Of a stretch of DNA of 64,000 bases, positions 35,047 through 47,800 are shown piece by piece. Both the position numbers and the translations under genes were made by a program. The notes below the pieces were generated by a model. That model was not told the DNA's origin, ran no database searches, and saw only the letters and a program-made list of their open reading frames with translations. Numbering within the stretch: the stretch's first letter is position 1; every line of letters begins with the position of its first letter. The stretch lies in the NCBI RefSeq assembly GCF_037975245.1, contig NC_092576.1, forward strand, positions 3,417,001-3,481,000. Reading direction: 5' to 3'. This stretch comes from Apostichopus japonicus (taxonomy: Eukaryota; Echinodermata; Holothuroidea; Aspidochirotida; Stichopodidae).

Positions 35047-36107
35047 ATATGGTGGGAGAGACATCACCAGCCCACAATTAATTCAGACAACAACAAAAAC
35101 ACTCAATGAGTTCAAAGCAAATTTAAACTAATTTGGTTTATACAAACGAGGTTTATTGAAATATCGACATATCATGATGACATCAACATACCAGGATTAA
35201 TTTAACAGACATGATAAACCAAGATCAACTCTGCTTCATTATTCATGACCGGAAGTGCATCAGTACCAAGTTATCATTGAGCTGCATTTACGAAAAGTTA
35301 CGATATAATTTTGATCTGGTAAACATTTTGATCATGCTGGACAGGCAGAAGCCATTTGATCAAGACATTAGTTTGTTTCTTACTGAGGGCAAAAGAAAGA
35401 ATGTATCATATCTTTGGTGGTAAATTTAAATTTCTACATATGCTTAAAAAACAATTTAAAAACAAACAAAATTTTAAGATAAAATTAAATTTCTACTAAA
35501 TCTTAAATGTAATAAAAGTAAGTGTGTTGAGACTCCTAATGACTACATGCAAATTCATGTATGATGCAATATCAGTAAAATTAGAGCCACCATAATTCGG
35601 GGCCGGGGATGGGGGGGGGGAGGGGGTCACCTGCCCTCAAATTATACATTTAATAATTTAGTACCCAGGGCTGGGCAGCAGTTTCCCTGACCCCACTCTA
35701 GCCGGGCCTAGATATATCAACAATTTGAGGCAATGATTGACAAAATGACAAGGGCTGCTATTCTTGAACCATGTTTCAAAGCTAGTGTAACACCATACAG
35801 GCTACATATCTCGCAATCTTCACATAATATTCTAAAACATTGGTCAAAATTATAAAACATTGGGCACAAGTACAAATCAAGTCAATTTGAAGCTGGAAAA
35901 TATGATATCTTTAAATATGATATTAAACACAAACAAAATTGCACTTTTTCTTGCACACTTGTAAATGCATCTTTGAACATGTACATTGGGAAGCTATAAG
36001 AGAAGTATTAAAAACATTCAGTTGTAGGATTCTTTGAATATATTGAACATCATAATTGGTTACTTCTGCTCCATATGCATTCATTAGAAATGCTAGACAC
36101 ACATGTG
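35047..36107. other. Non-coding stretch, possible far 3' flank of synaptojanin
   Basis: No exon signal on either strand. A G-run patch lies at about 35600-35625. On the minus strand this lies downstream of the synaptojanin stop, so part of it may be 3' UTR. Confidence 0.35.
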
Positions 36108-36622
36108 TCCGGTTAATAGACCTGCTGGACAATTATGTCCGGTCAATGGACATGCCAGACTAACGTGCCCAGTCAATGGACATGCTGGATACATGTGTCA
36201 GGTAAATGGACATGTCCAAATACACTTGTATTCAGTTAATGGACATGCCAGACAGGTGTCCAGTAAATGGACATGCCAAACACTTGTCTTGTCCACGCAT
36301 GTCTGGTCATTGGACATGCCAGTTACACGTGTGTCTGGTCAATGGACATGCCAGATACATATCAGGTCAGTGGACATGCCAGATACACATGTGTCCAGTC
36401 AATGGACATGCCAGATACACGTGTATTCGGTCAATGGACATGACAGGTATGTGTCCAGTAAATAGACATGCCAGATACGTGTCAGGACAATGGACATGCT
36501 CGATACATGTGTCCGGTAAATGGACATGCCCAATAAACATGTGTCTGGTCAATGGACATGCCCAATACATGTGTTTGGTCAATGGACATGCCGGATACAC
36601 GTGTGTCCAGTCAATAAACTTG
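36108..36622. repeat. Minisatellite, 30-36-bp unit, downstream of synaptojanin stop
   Basis: About 15 copies of a unit with the core CAATGGACATGCCAGATACA. It begins about 120 bp beyond the synaptojanin stop and is probably in the 3' UTR or just after it. Long open frames on both strands (up to 157 codons) reflect the repeat. Confidence 0.93.
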
Positions 36623-36744
36623 TATCTCTTTACACCACTCTATTTATGTGCACCAGACAACTATAGCATTTCTTCATAATCCCTGGCTCTTTCCTGACAG
36701 CCTCTTCTGAATCTATTAGTGATGACCACTACTGCAGTACATCT

Positions 36745-39700
36745 TCAGGGCGGGGGTGGATTTCTGGGTGGAAGTTTTGGTGGTCTGCCAACTGGAGGGA
36801 CAGACACTGGGATTAAAGGAGCTGGTAGCTGAGGAACCAGAGGTACAGTTACATCTCCAGAGTCACTGCTGAAGAGCAAGTCAATATCTGTCAACTTCTG
36901 TGAAGATAATGAAGATCCTGGAGGGAGTGTCATAGATCTTTGCGATGCAGTTTTTCTTTTACCAGGAGGCACTGAGGGCGCTTTTCTCATCGGTCTGTTG
37001 ACAAATTTTGTGTCTTCCGTTGTTCTCTGCTGCGCTGGTAAAGAGTCGACGGGCTGGTAGCTATTGACAGCTGAGCACCTTTCCAGGGTGTGCCCTTTCC
37101 TCACAGGGAGTTGAGGTACATTTTCTTTACTACCTTGAGGAACATAGGAATGCGGCTTTGAAGGAGAAGTTTCTGCTCTAGAATTCTGTCTCTTAACTGG
37201 TTTTGGAGGAACAGATCTAGGGGGACCTGTTTCTAATGGCACTCCCTGGACTGGCGGAGGTGAACTGACCGACTGAGTTGATGATGATGATACTATTTGC
37301 TCTTCTGAGATGACTTTGGAAGTTCTACGAGGAGGCAGACGAGGCATCTCTCTATCTGATGTGCCCTCCGATCTTGGTTGCTTAGCTGGAAACGGAGCAT
37401 TTTTGGTCTGTGATGTGACCATCCTGCTACCGACAGGAATGAGTGTACTTTGCGGTCTAGGGCGTGGCCTAGGTGGTGGCATTGCTGATGCTTCTATTGT
37501 GCTCCTAGGTCTAGGCTTGGGCTGCAAATTTCTTCTTGGAACAGGCTCAGGGAGCTTTTCAGCTTTCTCATTCTCTAAATTTTGCTTCTCCTCGTCAGGA
37601 CTGGAAGAGGCAGAATCTCGTTGAGGTACGATTGGACCACCCCCAAAAGGCACCATACCCAACCGTCCTAAAGCATCCAATGCCTCCTCTGTGGTCTTGG
37701 CATGTACCTGATGTTTGATGTCATATGGGTTGCTGATGTCATTATCAGGGACAGAAGCAGGCTGGGCACAAAAAAAAAACAAGGGAAACAAAATGGACAA
37801 TAATAGCCATGCAAAGACAAAGGCAACAAAAAAAGAAATCACATAGGTTAGTGAAGATGTAGGAACGTACAGCATACTAGGATAGGTTCAACAGTCATGT
37901 GATGCTGCTGTGATTACAATCAGTATTCACATAACAGTTCACCACACGCTTAATATTGCTATTCTATATGCGTTCACCACACTAACCAGCACACTTAACA
38001 TTGACCATATGAGATAAGAATATATTTTATGAAGCTCTTCTATAGCGTTCACCACACTAACCAGAACACTTAACATTGACCATATGAGATAAGTATTTAT
38101 TTTATGAAGCTCTTCTAAAGCGTTCACCACACTAACCAGCACACTTAACATTGACCATATGAGATAAAAATATATTTTATTAAGCTCTTCTATAACGTTC
38201 ACCACACTAACTAGCGCATTTACCATTGACCATATGAGATAGGAATATATTTTATGAAGCTCTTCTATAACGTTCACCACACTAACCAGCACACTTAACA
38301 TTGACCATATGAGATAAGAATATATTTTATGAAACTCTTCTATATAGCTTTCACCACACTGACCAGCACACTTAACATTAACCATATGATCGAGATAAGA
38401 ATATATATTATGAAGCTCTTCTATAACAGTTCACCACACTAACCAGCACACTAAACATTGACCATATGAAATAAAAATATATCTTATTAAGCTCTTCTTT
38501 AGTGTTCACCATCACACTGCAAGGAAAGCAAGTAATACTATACAATACTACCATAAATACAACTATTTTATATGGACATAACTAAACAATTCGATCTGCA
38601 ACTTTCTTAGATCATATATTGGATGAAGGTGATTGCCAAAGTTTGTGTGTGTCTTGGAATGAGTAAACATGTCCAGAGTACTGTATTACACACATAGAGA
38701 CTAATGAAGATGAAACATCGTAAATAATGACAACAGCAACAACAATAATAGTACTAATAATATCATAGAAAATATACAACAACAATGTTGTTTATGATTT
38801 GTGATAATCTACATTGATAAGTTTAAATACTTTTAAATGTTACATTCTTCAAAATGATAAATATGTGAAATAAATACAGTATCTTATTTTCCCCTCAGTT
38901 GATCCGTTATGCCCTTTCTCAATGCTGTTACAATTTTCAAACAGCCAATGACGTTAACACATTTAGCACTCATTTAGCACACATTTAGGAGTGTTAGCTC
39001 AGTGGTTAACGCCGATGCCTTTCAATCATAAGGTCCCCGGTTCGAGTCACTCCAAGATTAATGTATGTCGTCCAGTTACAGAGTTGTTGACAATTGACAT
39101 TCATTATCATTAAATATGAACTAAGAGACTGCCTTCTGTCATCTTGCGGCTTTGATAAGCGAATGAGGCTTCTTCACAAGTTCCTGCTTGCAGGAGGATC
39201 TAAAATACATACATACATACAAGTGGGGCTTGCACATTATGATCTGAGTGGGGGTTTGACAATATGATCTGATCCTTTATCTGATCTGATCTGATATGAT
39301 ATGATCTGATCTGATCCTGCGGCTTACATGTTACAATCTGATCCCTCAAGTGAGCTCCTAAATACTAATCTGAGCCCTCAAGTGGGTGCTTAGTGCTTGC
39401 TAAATATCTAATCCACATACCAAGTTGTGCAATTCTTTAGTACATCTGCACTGTGGCTGCCTAACCGCCAAACAGGCCAACCTTTGGACGCTATATTATA
39501 TTGTCGTTCAGTCTTAATTGAGTGGTATTTACAGTACTGCTAATAATGATTTGAAAGACAAGCAGCATGGAGGTGGTTAAAAAAAAAACAGATACTATCG
39601 GGATAAAATATAAGCCATAACATGGTCACTGTAGCACCAAGGTATATTTACATAGTTTTAAGGTTCGATGAGAAGAGAGTAACACAGTGATGAAGAAGAG

Positions 39701-41898
39701 GTGTGTATAAATGAGATAACAGACCACATAAATGTACGATAGTTTTAAAGTTCTATGAGAAGAAAGTAACACAGTGAAAAAGTGACACAGTGAAAAAAAA
39801 CAGATACTATTGGGATGAAATATAAGCCATAACATGGTCACTGTAACACAGAAGTATGTTTACGATAGTTTTAGAGTTCTATGAGAAGAGAGTAACAGAG
39901 CGATGAAGAAGAGGTGTGTATAAATGAGATAACAGGCACTCATATATATATACGATAGTTTTAAAGTTCTATGAGAAGAAAGTAACACAGTGAAAAAGTG
40001 ACACAGTGAAAAAAACAGATACTATTGGGATGAAATATAAGCCATAACATGGTCACTGTAACACCAAGGTATGTTTATGATAGTTTTAATGTTCTATGAG
40101 AAGATAGTAACACAGTGATGAAAAAGTGACACAGTGAAAAAAACAGATACTATTGGGATGAAATATGAGCCATAACATGGTCACTGTAACACAGAGGTAT
40201 GTTTACGATAGTTTTAAAGTTTTATGAGAAGAGAGTAACACAGCGATGAAGAAGAAGAAGTGTGTATGAATGAGATAACAGGCACTCATATATATATACG
40301 ATAGTTTTAAAGTTCTATGAGAAGAAAGTAACACAGTGAAAAAGTAACACAGTGAAAAAAACAGATACTATTGGGATGAAATATGAGCACTAACATGGTC
40401 ACTGTAACACAGAAGTATGTTTACAATAGTTTTAAAGTTCTATGAGAAGAGAGTAACACAGTGATGAAGAAGAAGAAGTGTGTATGAATGAGCTAACAGG
40501 CACTCATCCCCAGAGCAAATCATCTTCACCTACCCTGTAAGAGATATTAACAGAGCCCTCGTCTGAACCTAACCCTCCTCTCGGAGGGACTGTCCTCTCT
40601 GGTACAACTGGTCGAGGAGGAACCGGTCTTGGTGGTCCACTTGTTGGCCGAGGAGGTGGCCCATCTGGTCTGGGAGGCCGTTCTTTCCTCTGAGTCATGA
40701 CTCTCTCCTCCTCCTCCTTCAGGGGTTCTTGCCGGTTCATTTGGGGTCTTGCAGGTGGCTTCAGTCTCTGGACAGGTTGCGGCGGTGCTTGTGCTACAAC
40801 TGTCTCTGTCTTTGCAGTGGGTCTTTTAGCGGGCCTTGGTGGGGCCTTGGCGGGTTTACTTGGTCTGGGAGGTCGCTGAGGACCCTCGTCTGATGGAGAT
40901 GGAGTGTAGCTGCGAGTTGCAGACGGCACCAGAGGTGCAGGAAGCTCAGTGTTTACATCTAGGCTTGTATCAAACATCTGTAATTCTTCATCTGGAGTTA
41001 AAATATGGAAAAATGATGGACGTAAGTCTCCAAACCAAGTTTATGGTGATAACTACAATGACAGCAGAGAGTATATAACCAGGTTTGTGGTAGGTAATGA
41101 ACAGCAAGAATATGTCACATCTTGCATTTGCTCTAGGATTTAACTGTCACATCCTGTATTACTCTAGGATTTAACTGTCACATCCTGTATTGCTCTAGGA
41201 TATAACGGTCACATCCTGTATTGCTCTAGGATTTAACTGTCACATCCTGTATTGCTCTAGGATTTCACTGCCAAATCCTGTAGTGCTCTATGATTTAACT
41301 GCCAAATCCTGTAGTGCTCTAGGATTTAACTGTCACATCTTCCATTGCTCTAGGATTTCACTGTCACATCCTGCATTTGTTCTGGGATTTAATTGTTAAC
41401 TTATTACTGAAAGCTATCATTGTACATAACAATTAAAGCCAAAAGTATTTTCAGCTACACCCAGCATCTATAAACACATTACACAATGTTACATCAATCA
41501 TTAGAATTAATTTGGGTTGCAAAAAAGGAAACATATTGAGAATTCCAAACAACATCAAAGAACCATATGCAGTTTTAGCTCCTGCTTGAGATTGGCCAAG
41601 TAACAGATTTTAATTTCCAGTTACTTGAGAATGGTCAGCTAGTTCCAACAGTGACTCTCTCCAAGGCAAACTCTCTGAATGCTGTGGTCATGATGTCCTT
41701 ACATCACACCCAAGGTGATTCAAACTTACCATCAATATCAAAGCTCATAGAAGGAATATCAAAGCTTTCTCCCAGAAGTGACGAAGAGATGGGATTGAAC
41801 AGCCTCTCTGTGTTTGGTGTGAACATGGCAAGTTCTTCCTCCAACTGCTGTTTCCAAGCTTCATTCTTTAACTTGACACTGAGAAGTTTCTGACAGAG
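36745..41898 (-). CDS. synj: Synaptojanin exons 20-22: proline-rich tail
   Basis: Residues about 949-1495. Exon 20 carries an acidic linker (EEELAMF). Exons 21 and 22 encode a low-complexity Pro/Arg/Lys/Ser-rich tail with many candidate SH3-binding motifs, such as [20 protein letters not shown] and [10 protein letters not shown], ending LPPRNPPPP. In the family this tail binds endophilin, amphiphysin and intersectin SH3 domains. The exon 21 donor (GTAGGT, 40533) joins exon 22 (acceptor GTGCCCAG) in phase 0. Reading through that donor would give a stop at 40504 after nine codons, a possible shorter isoform. Confidence 0.92.
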
Positions 41899-44800
41899 CT
41901 AGTTCCGCCAAACAGAATTAGAAGTAAAAAGAGAGAATTACTGCCAAAATCACAATATTAATAGATTTATATATTAACTCTTCAGGGTTGTTTATGACAA
42001 AAAATAACAGCTGGCTATCATCAGTGCTAAAGTTAAGACCAGTTCATCAGGTACCTTCTACCCTCTTAATCTAAATCCAACAGAAATAAAACCATTTATC
42101 TCCTTTTAGTTCTAATCCATTGTTCTGACGCCCAAAATATTCCTGTGAATGATTCTTAAACCCTGCTTAAGAAAGGAACATAAAGCAATCTCCCTTTATG
42201 GCTTTAGTCTACCATTACAACAGACACATGAAAAAAAACACCTCTCGGAATGTAGCTTCCATAGACTTCTTTATTTCGTAATCAAGACATAAGAAGCAAA
42301 GCCTGGTCTGGCCATGAACTAAAGTTAAACAGAGGTACATAAGGCCTAAGTAACTCACGACCTATTAAGGAAAAAGACCTTTATAACAATAAAAACTCCC
42401 ATTTTGTTTTCACCAGAAAACAGAAACACATGATAGCTGTATCATAATGACCAGCTATGCATGCCATGATAGCTGTATCATAATGACCAGCTATGCATGC
42501 CATGATAGCTGTATCATAATGACCAGCTATGCATGCTATGATAGCTGTATCATAATGACCAGCTACCCATGCTATGATAGCTGTATCATAATGACCAGCT
42601 ACATATGCCACTGAACACTTAATTTGCATACTGAAAGTATAAGAATCTTTGTCACTACTTGTCATGCTTAAAATGAAATGTATAGGGTTATTTTCACTAG
42701 TCGAAGAATGGCAATCGAATAAGGGTAATCGAATAACGACTAATTAGCATAATATGCAAGGCGTTTGGAGCGCACCAACAGTAACTGCCAAAACGTTTTG
42801 TTATGGAGCGAGGCGTCCTAAATAAAACAATCGGTCTACTATAAAGTATGAATGATTGAAACACATGCTCCTAATTCCAAGCATTGCTTTCAGGTTGAGT
42901 GGGATAATGGAATGGGTAACGTGGTTTTGGAACTTCACTTCACTCTGAGCATCTAGGCAGAGTAGGGGGCGGTGTTTTAGGCAAATGTCACGCAAGCATT
43001 ATAGAATGATACCATTCAATTAGTGTTAGAGTTCATATGGTAAGATTATCAGTGTATTACCTCTATCCCATCAAACTTCAGAGCTTCCAGGGCATCCCTT
43101 CCATCTCTGAATGTCAACACCATTGTATCATTGACAAACCTTAAAAGATAAGAAAAAAGAACGAAAGATGGACACTGTGCAGTGACCTGTCGTGGATTCT
43201 GCATTGTTTACCTCTCAAATCCATACAGAGGTTAACTTTAAATTATTCTTGCATTTTAATAACAACAATTATACCATAGCTGTGCAAAGCTAAATGTCAG
43301 GATCCGTTACTAACAAATCTGACAGAATCTGGTCATTTCTTGGCCACCTGTAAAGCTAATGGACCTGTCCAATCATCCTCTACCTGCAGTAAAGGAATCA
43401 CTGTTAGGAAACGTCTTAATTCTTTCTTACAGAAAAAATAGACCCTACAGGAATGTATTATGACTTGCAGAGTGAGACTGCAAGAATACACTTTATAACT
43501 CTAACTCAGTCAACTGCACTGTAATACCAGTAGCAGTAAAAGTACTTCAGACCCAGACTCCACTGTAAGACCAGTCCATACAGGCTCCTGCAAGAGTACT
43601 TCAGACCCAGACTCCACTGTAAGACCAGTCCATACAGGCTCCTGCAAGAGTACTTCAGACCCAGACTCCACTGTAAGACCAGTCCATACAGGCTCCTGCA
43701 AGAGTACTTCAGACCCAGACTCCACAGTAATGACAAGCCTTCTAGAGTATTATTGATTGTGTCCCTGACATACACAAACATGTTTGTGTAAACCATTGTG
43801 AGGACTCACTTTACTAGAGTAACGTCTCCACATCCCAACATGCCTTCTAGAGTATTATCGATTGAGTCCCTGACATACACACACATGTTTGTGTAAACCA
43901 TTGTGAGTACTCACCTTACTAGAATAACATCTCCACATCCCGACATGCCCTCTAGAGTATTATCGACCATCAGATCATCAAATTCTTCACCATTGGGTAG
44001 AGAAATAATAACGGTTCCGTCAGGAGGACCTTGCTGGCAGAATATGTCATGGTAGAGTGTCTCTCTCTTCTCTTCGTCCACTTTAAGGACTTCAATTTCA
44101 AAAATGGCGATTACTGGTCTACAGAGAACAACGGTACTGTGTTAAACTCCTAGCAGCAAATTGAGCAACTATGACAGATCAATGGACAATATCTTTGAAT
44201 TTATTACTTTGGGGGACAGTTTTAATTGGGTGAATGAAGGAAATATAGAGCAATAACATAATTGATGCAGTAACATTTTGAAGGAAATTGCAATAAGAGC
44301 ACAACATTTTAAATAACTTTGGCAATGTGAACAATTGGAACTGCAAGTTAATATGCTGGTTTTATATTTTTGTATCATGTAGCTATATAGTAGTTTGTAG
44401 CGTTATGGGGATGTAAGCTATGTATATAACTACCACTACATAGTTCTTGTTTACTATAGGTATAATTAACATGTGGGTACTGCAGGTTAATATGCTGGTT
44501 TTATATTGATGTATCATGTACCTATAGTAATTTGTAGCGTTATGGGCTGTAAGCAATGTATATAACTACCACTACATAGTTCTGGTTTACTATGTATATA
44601 GTTAACATGTGGGTACTGCAGGTTAATATGCTGGTTCTATATTGTTGTATCATGTAGCTACAGTAACTTGTAGCGTTATGGGCTGTAAGCAATGTATATA
44701 ACTACCACTACATAGTTCTTGTTTACTATACATATAACTAACATGTGGGTACTGCAGGTTAATATGCTGGTTTTATATTGTTGTATCATGTAGCTATAGT

Positions 44801-47800
44801 AACTTGTAGCGTTATGGGCTGTAAGCTATGTATATAACTACCACTACATAGTTTTGGTTTACTATACATATAACTAACATGTGGGTACTGCAGGTTAATA
44901 TGCTGGTTTTATATTGTTGTATCATGTAGCTATAGTAATTTGTAGCGTTATGGGCTGTAAGCCATGTATGTAACTACCACTACATAGTTCTTGTTTACTA
45001 TAGGTATAATTAACATGTGGGTACTGCAGGTTAATATGCTGGTTTTATATTGATGTATCATGTACCTATAGTAATTTGTAGCGTTATGGGCTGTAAGCAA
45101 TGTATATAACTACCACTACATAGTTCTCGTTTACTATACGTATAATTAACATGTGATAACTGCAGGTTAATATGCTGGTTTTATATTGTTGTATCATGTA
45201 CCTATAGTAATTTGTAGCGTTATGGGCTGTAAGCAATGTATATAACTACCACTACATAGTTCTCGTTTACTATACGTATAATTAACATGTGATAACTGCA
45301 GGTTAATATGCTGGTTTTATATTGTTGTATCATGTAGCTATAGTAATTTGTAGCGTTATGGGCTGTAAGCCATGTATGTAACTACCACTACATAGTTCTC
45401 GTTTACTATACGTATATAATTAACATGTGGGTACTGCAGGTTAATATGCTGGTTTTATATTGTTGTATCATGTACCTATAGTAATTTGTAGCGTTATGGG
45501 CTGTAAGCCATGTATGTAACTACCACTACATAGTTCTCGTTTACTATACGTATAATTAACATGTGGGTACTGCAGGTTAATATGCTGGTTTTATATTGTT
45601 GTATCATGTACCTATAGTAATTTGTAGCGTTATGGGCTGTAAGCAATGTATATAACTACCACTACATAGTTCTCGTTTACTATACGTATAATTAACATGT
45701 GATAACTGCAGGTTAATATGCTGGTTTTATATTGTTGTATCATGTAGCTATAGTAATTTGTAGCGTTATGGGCTGTAAGCAATGTATATAACTACTACTA
45801 CATAGTTTATCATTTACTATACGTATAACTAATATGTGGGAACTGCAGGTTTCATTGTAGTGTGGTCAGCATAGAAACAAAGCCAATTTAAACTTACTAC
45901 ATCAATGGACAGAACATCTCACATCTCAACTGTGCTTACTTTGAAGTTAACATTTTGTATTCAACTAACACTACACACCTGTGGTCAGATACACGAAGCT
46001 CCGCTCTCCCATAATGCAATATGTTTCCTGGATCCCAATTAGAAGTAACAGCTTCAAAATCTGAGGATGAAAAATACATACATCATTATGATATCCAAAA
46101 TGTAAGCAGAACAAGAGTAAGGGTGATGCATTCAAGTTTTGTGGATCACATCAACTAGCGAAAACTAACCCGGATCACACCAACTAGAGAAATGCAACCT
46201 GGACCACACCAGCATAAAATTGGCTTCGTTGTCAGAGGGGAACCATACTGTAACAACCATTTCACCTTTGACCTATAAATACTTGTATGGACACTACAGA
46301 ATTAAGAAGTAAAGTCCCACCTTCTGGCCCATCCATTAAGTAATCAGGAAACTTTCTCCTCCAAAGAACTCGATCAGTCCACGCAGGAGTCCTGTTCTTC
46401 TCGCTGGTATCATAATCGTCAGAGAAGACGTCGTACTTGTAGGTGGGAGCAAACTGGATGTTACCCTCATTAAAATCTTCAAAACTCTACAAAATATGAA
46501 TAAGTAAGAAACAAACTTTACACTAGAATATGCCTCACTGTTCTCCAATATCATTTTCTCTTCCATACCATCTGGTGGAAGGCAACAGTTCTTTTGGCAG
46601 TATATCTATTTTGTTGGGAGGCCCCCCCCCCAAAAAAAAAAAAAAACTTAGTCGCTCAAAAAATGAAAAATAAACAATGAAAAAAATATCTATCTTGTTG
46701 GGAAGCCAGTGGTGATTTTGGGATCAGCTAGCCATCTTTCTTAGAAAACTTATATGGTACTACATAAATGTCACAAATATCAGCCAACATTTGTGACCAA
46801 CCCGTCACCCAACCCCCCCCCCCACCCTCAAAAAGTAAAATAAAACACTGGCAAACAAACTGTTAAGAAGTAAAACCAATGACACATAATCATGCAAGAG
46901 AATGTTTTATAAGTTGCTGTAACATTGTGGGTAAAATGAGATGCCAGAACTAGTCTTGGCTCCTATAACATTTAACACCCATCCATCTTTATATCTGATG
47001 TTGTTCTAATGTACTGGGTAACCTAGGCTACTATAACATTTAACACCCAACCATCTTTATATCTGATGTTCTAATGGACTGGGTAACCTAGGCTTCTATA
47101 ACATTTAACACCCATCCATGTTATCTGATGTTCTAATGGACTGGGTAACCTAGGCTTCTATAACATTTAACACCCATCCATGTTATCTGATGTTCTAATG
47201 GACTGGGTAACCTAGGCTACTATACCTCTCCTTCTTGCTTGGATATCAGAAGTTGGTCAAATAACTTGAGGTCCTCATAGTTGCCACTCTGTATGCTGTC
47301 TTTCACTAATTCATTTTCCATATCGATACGATAGTTGAAGTCTCCACACCAAAACACGTAGTCATGAGAGAGCACACCACGACCCTGAGGAAGAAAAGCA
47401 GAAATGTCTAAAAATAGGCATATTTTCCATCAAAATTGTTCAAACTTCAAGTGCTGATTTTCATGTCGGGAAACTGATGCCATAGTGACACTGGAGGTGA
47501 GATACCCAAAAAGATATCCTGGGCTCTAATGCTGTATGACATCACCGTGACCCTGGAGGTGAAACCTTGTTAACTTCACTTTGCTAGGTTTCCTGCTAGG
47601 CTTTAAGCATATTGTACAACACCTCATTACAGGACAGACTACTATGGTAAAACACAGTGGTACTTTGGTAAGAAAGGTATTGCAACAATTAAACCAGCTT
47701 TTGCAAATTTATAAAACTGTTAAACACTGTTGCATATTTAGCTGAAAACCACATCCTTGGCGCAATATGTATTATGGAGTCAACACCTGGTTGCATATTT

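Noticed and set aside
36108-36679. Overlapping 120- and 157-codon frames on the + strand
   Set aside because: They follow the 30-36-bp minisatellite and have no independent coding evidence.
37310-37624. 104-codon + strand frame
   Set aside because: It is the antisense shadow of the proline-rich synaptojanin exon 22.
38988-39060. Functional tRNA gene
   Set aside because: The A and B boxes belong to a SINE: the same head is followed by the same non-tRNA body and (ATAC)n tail at another site.
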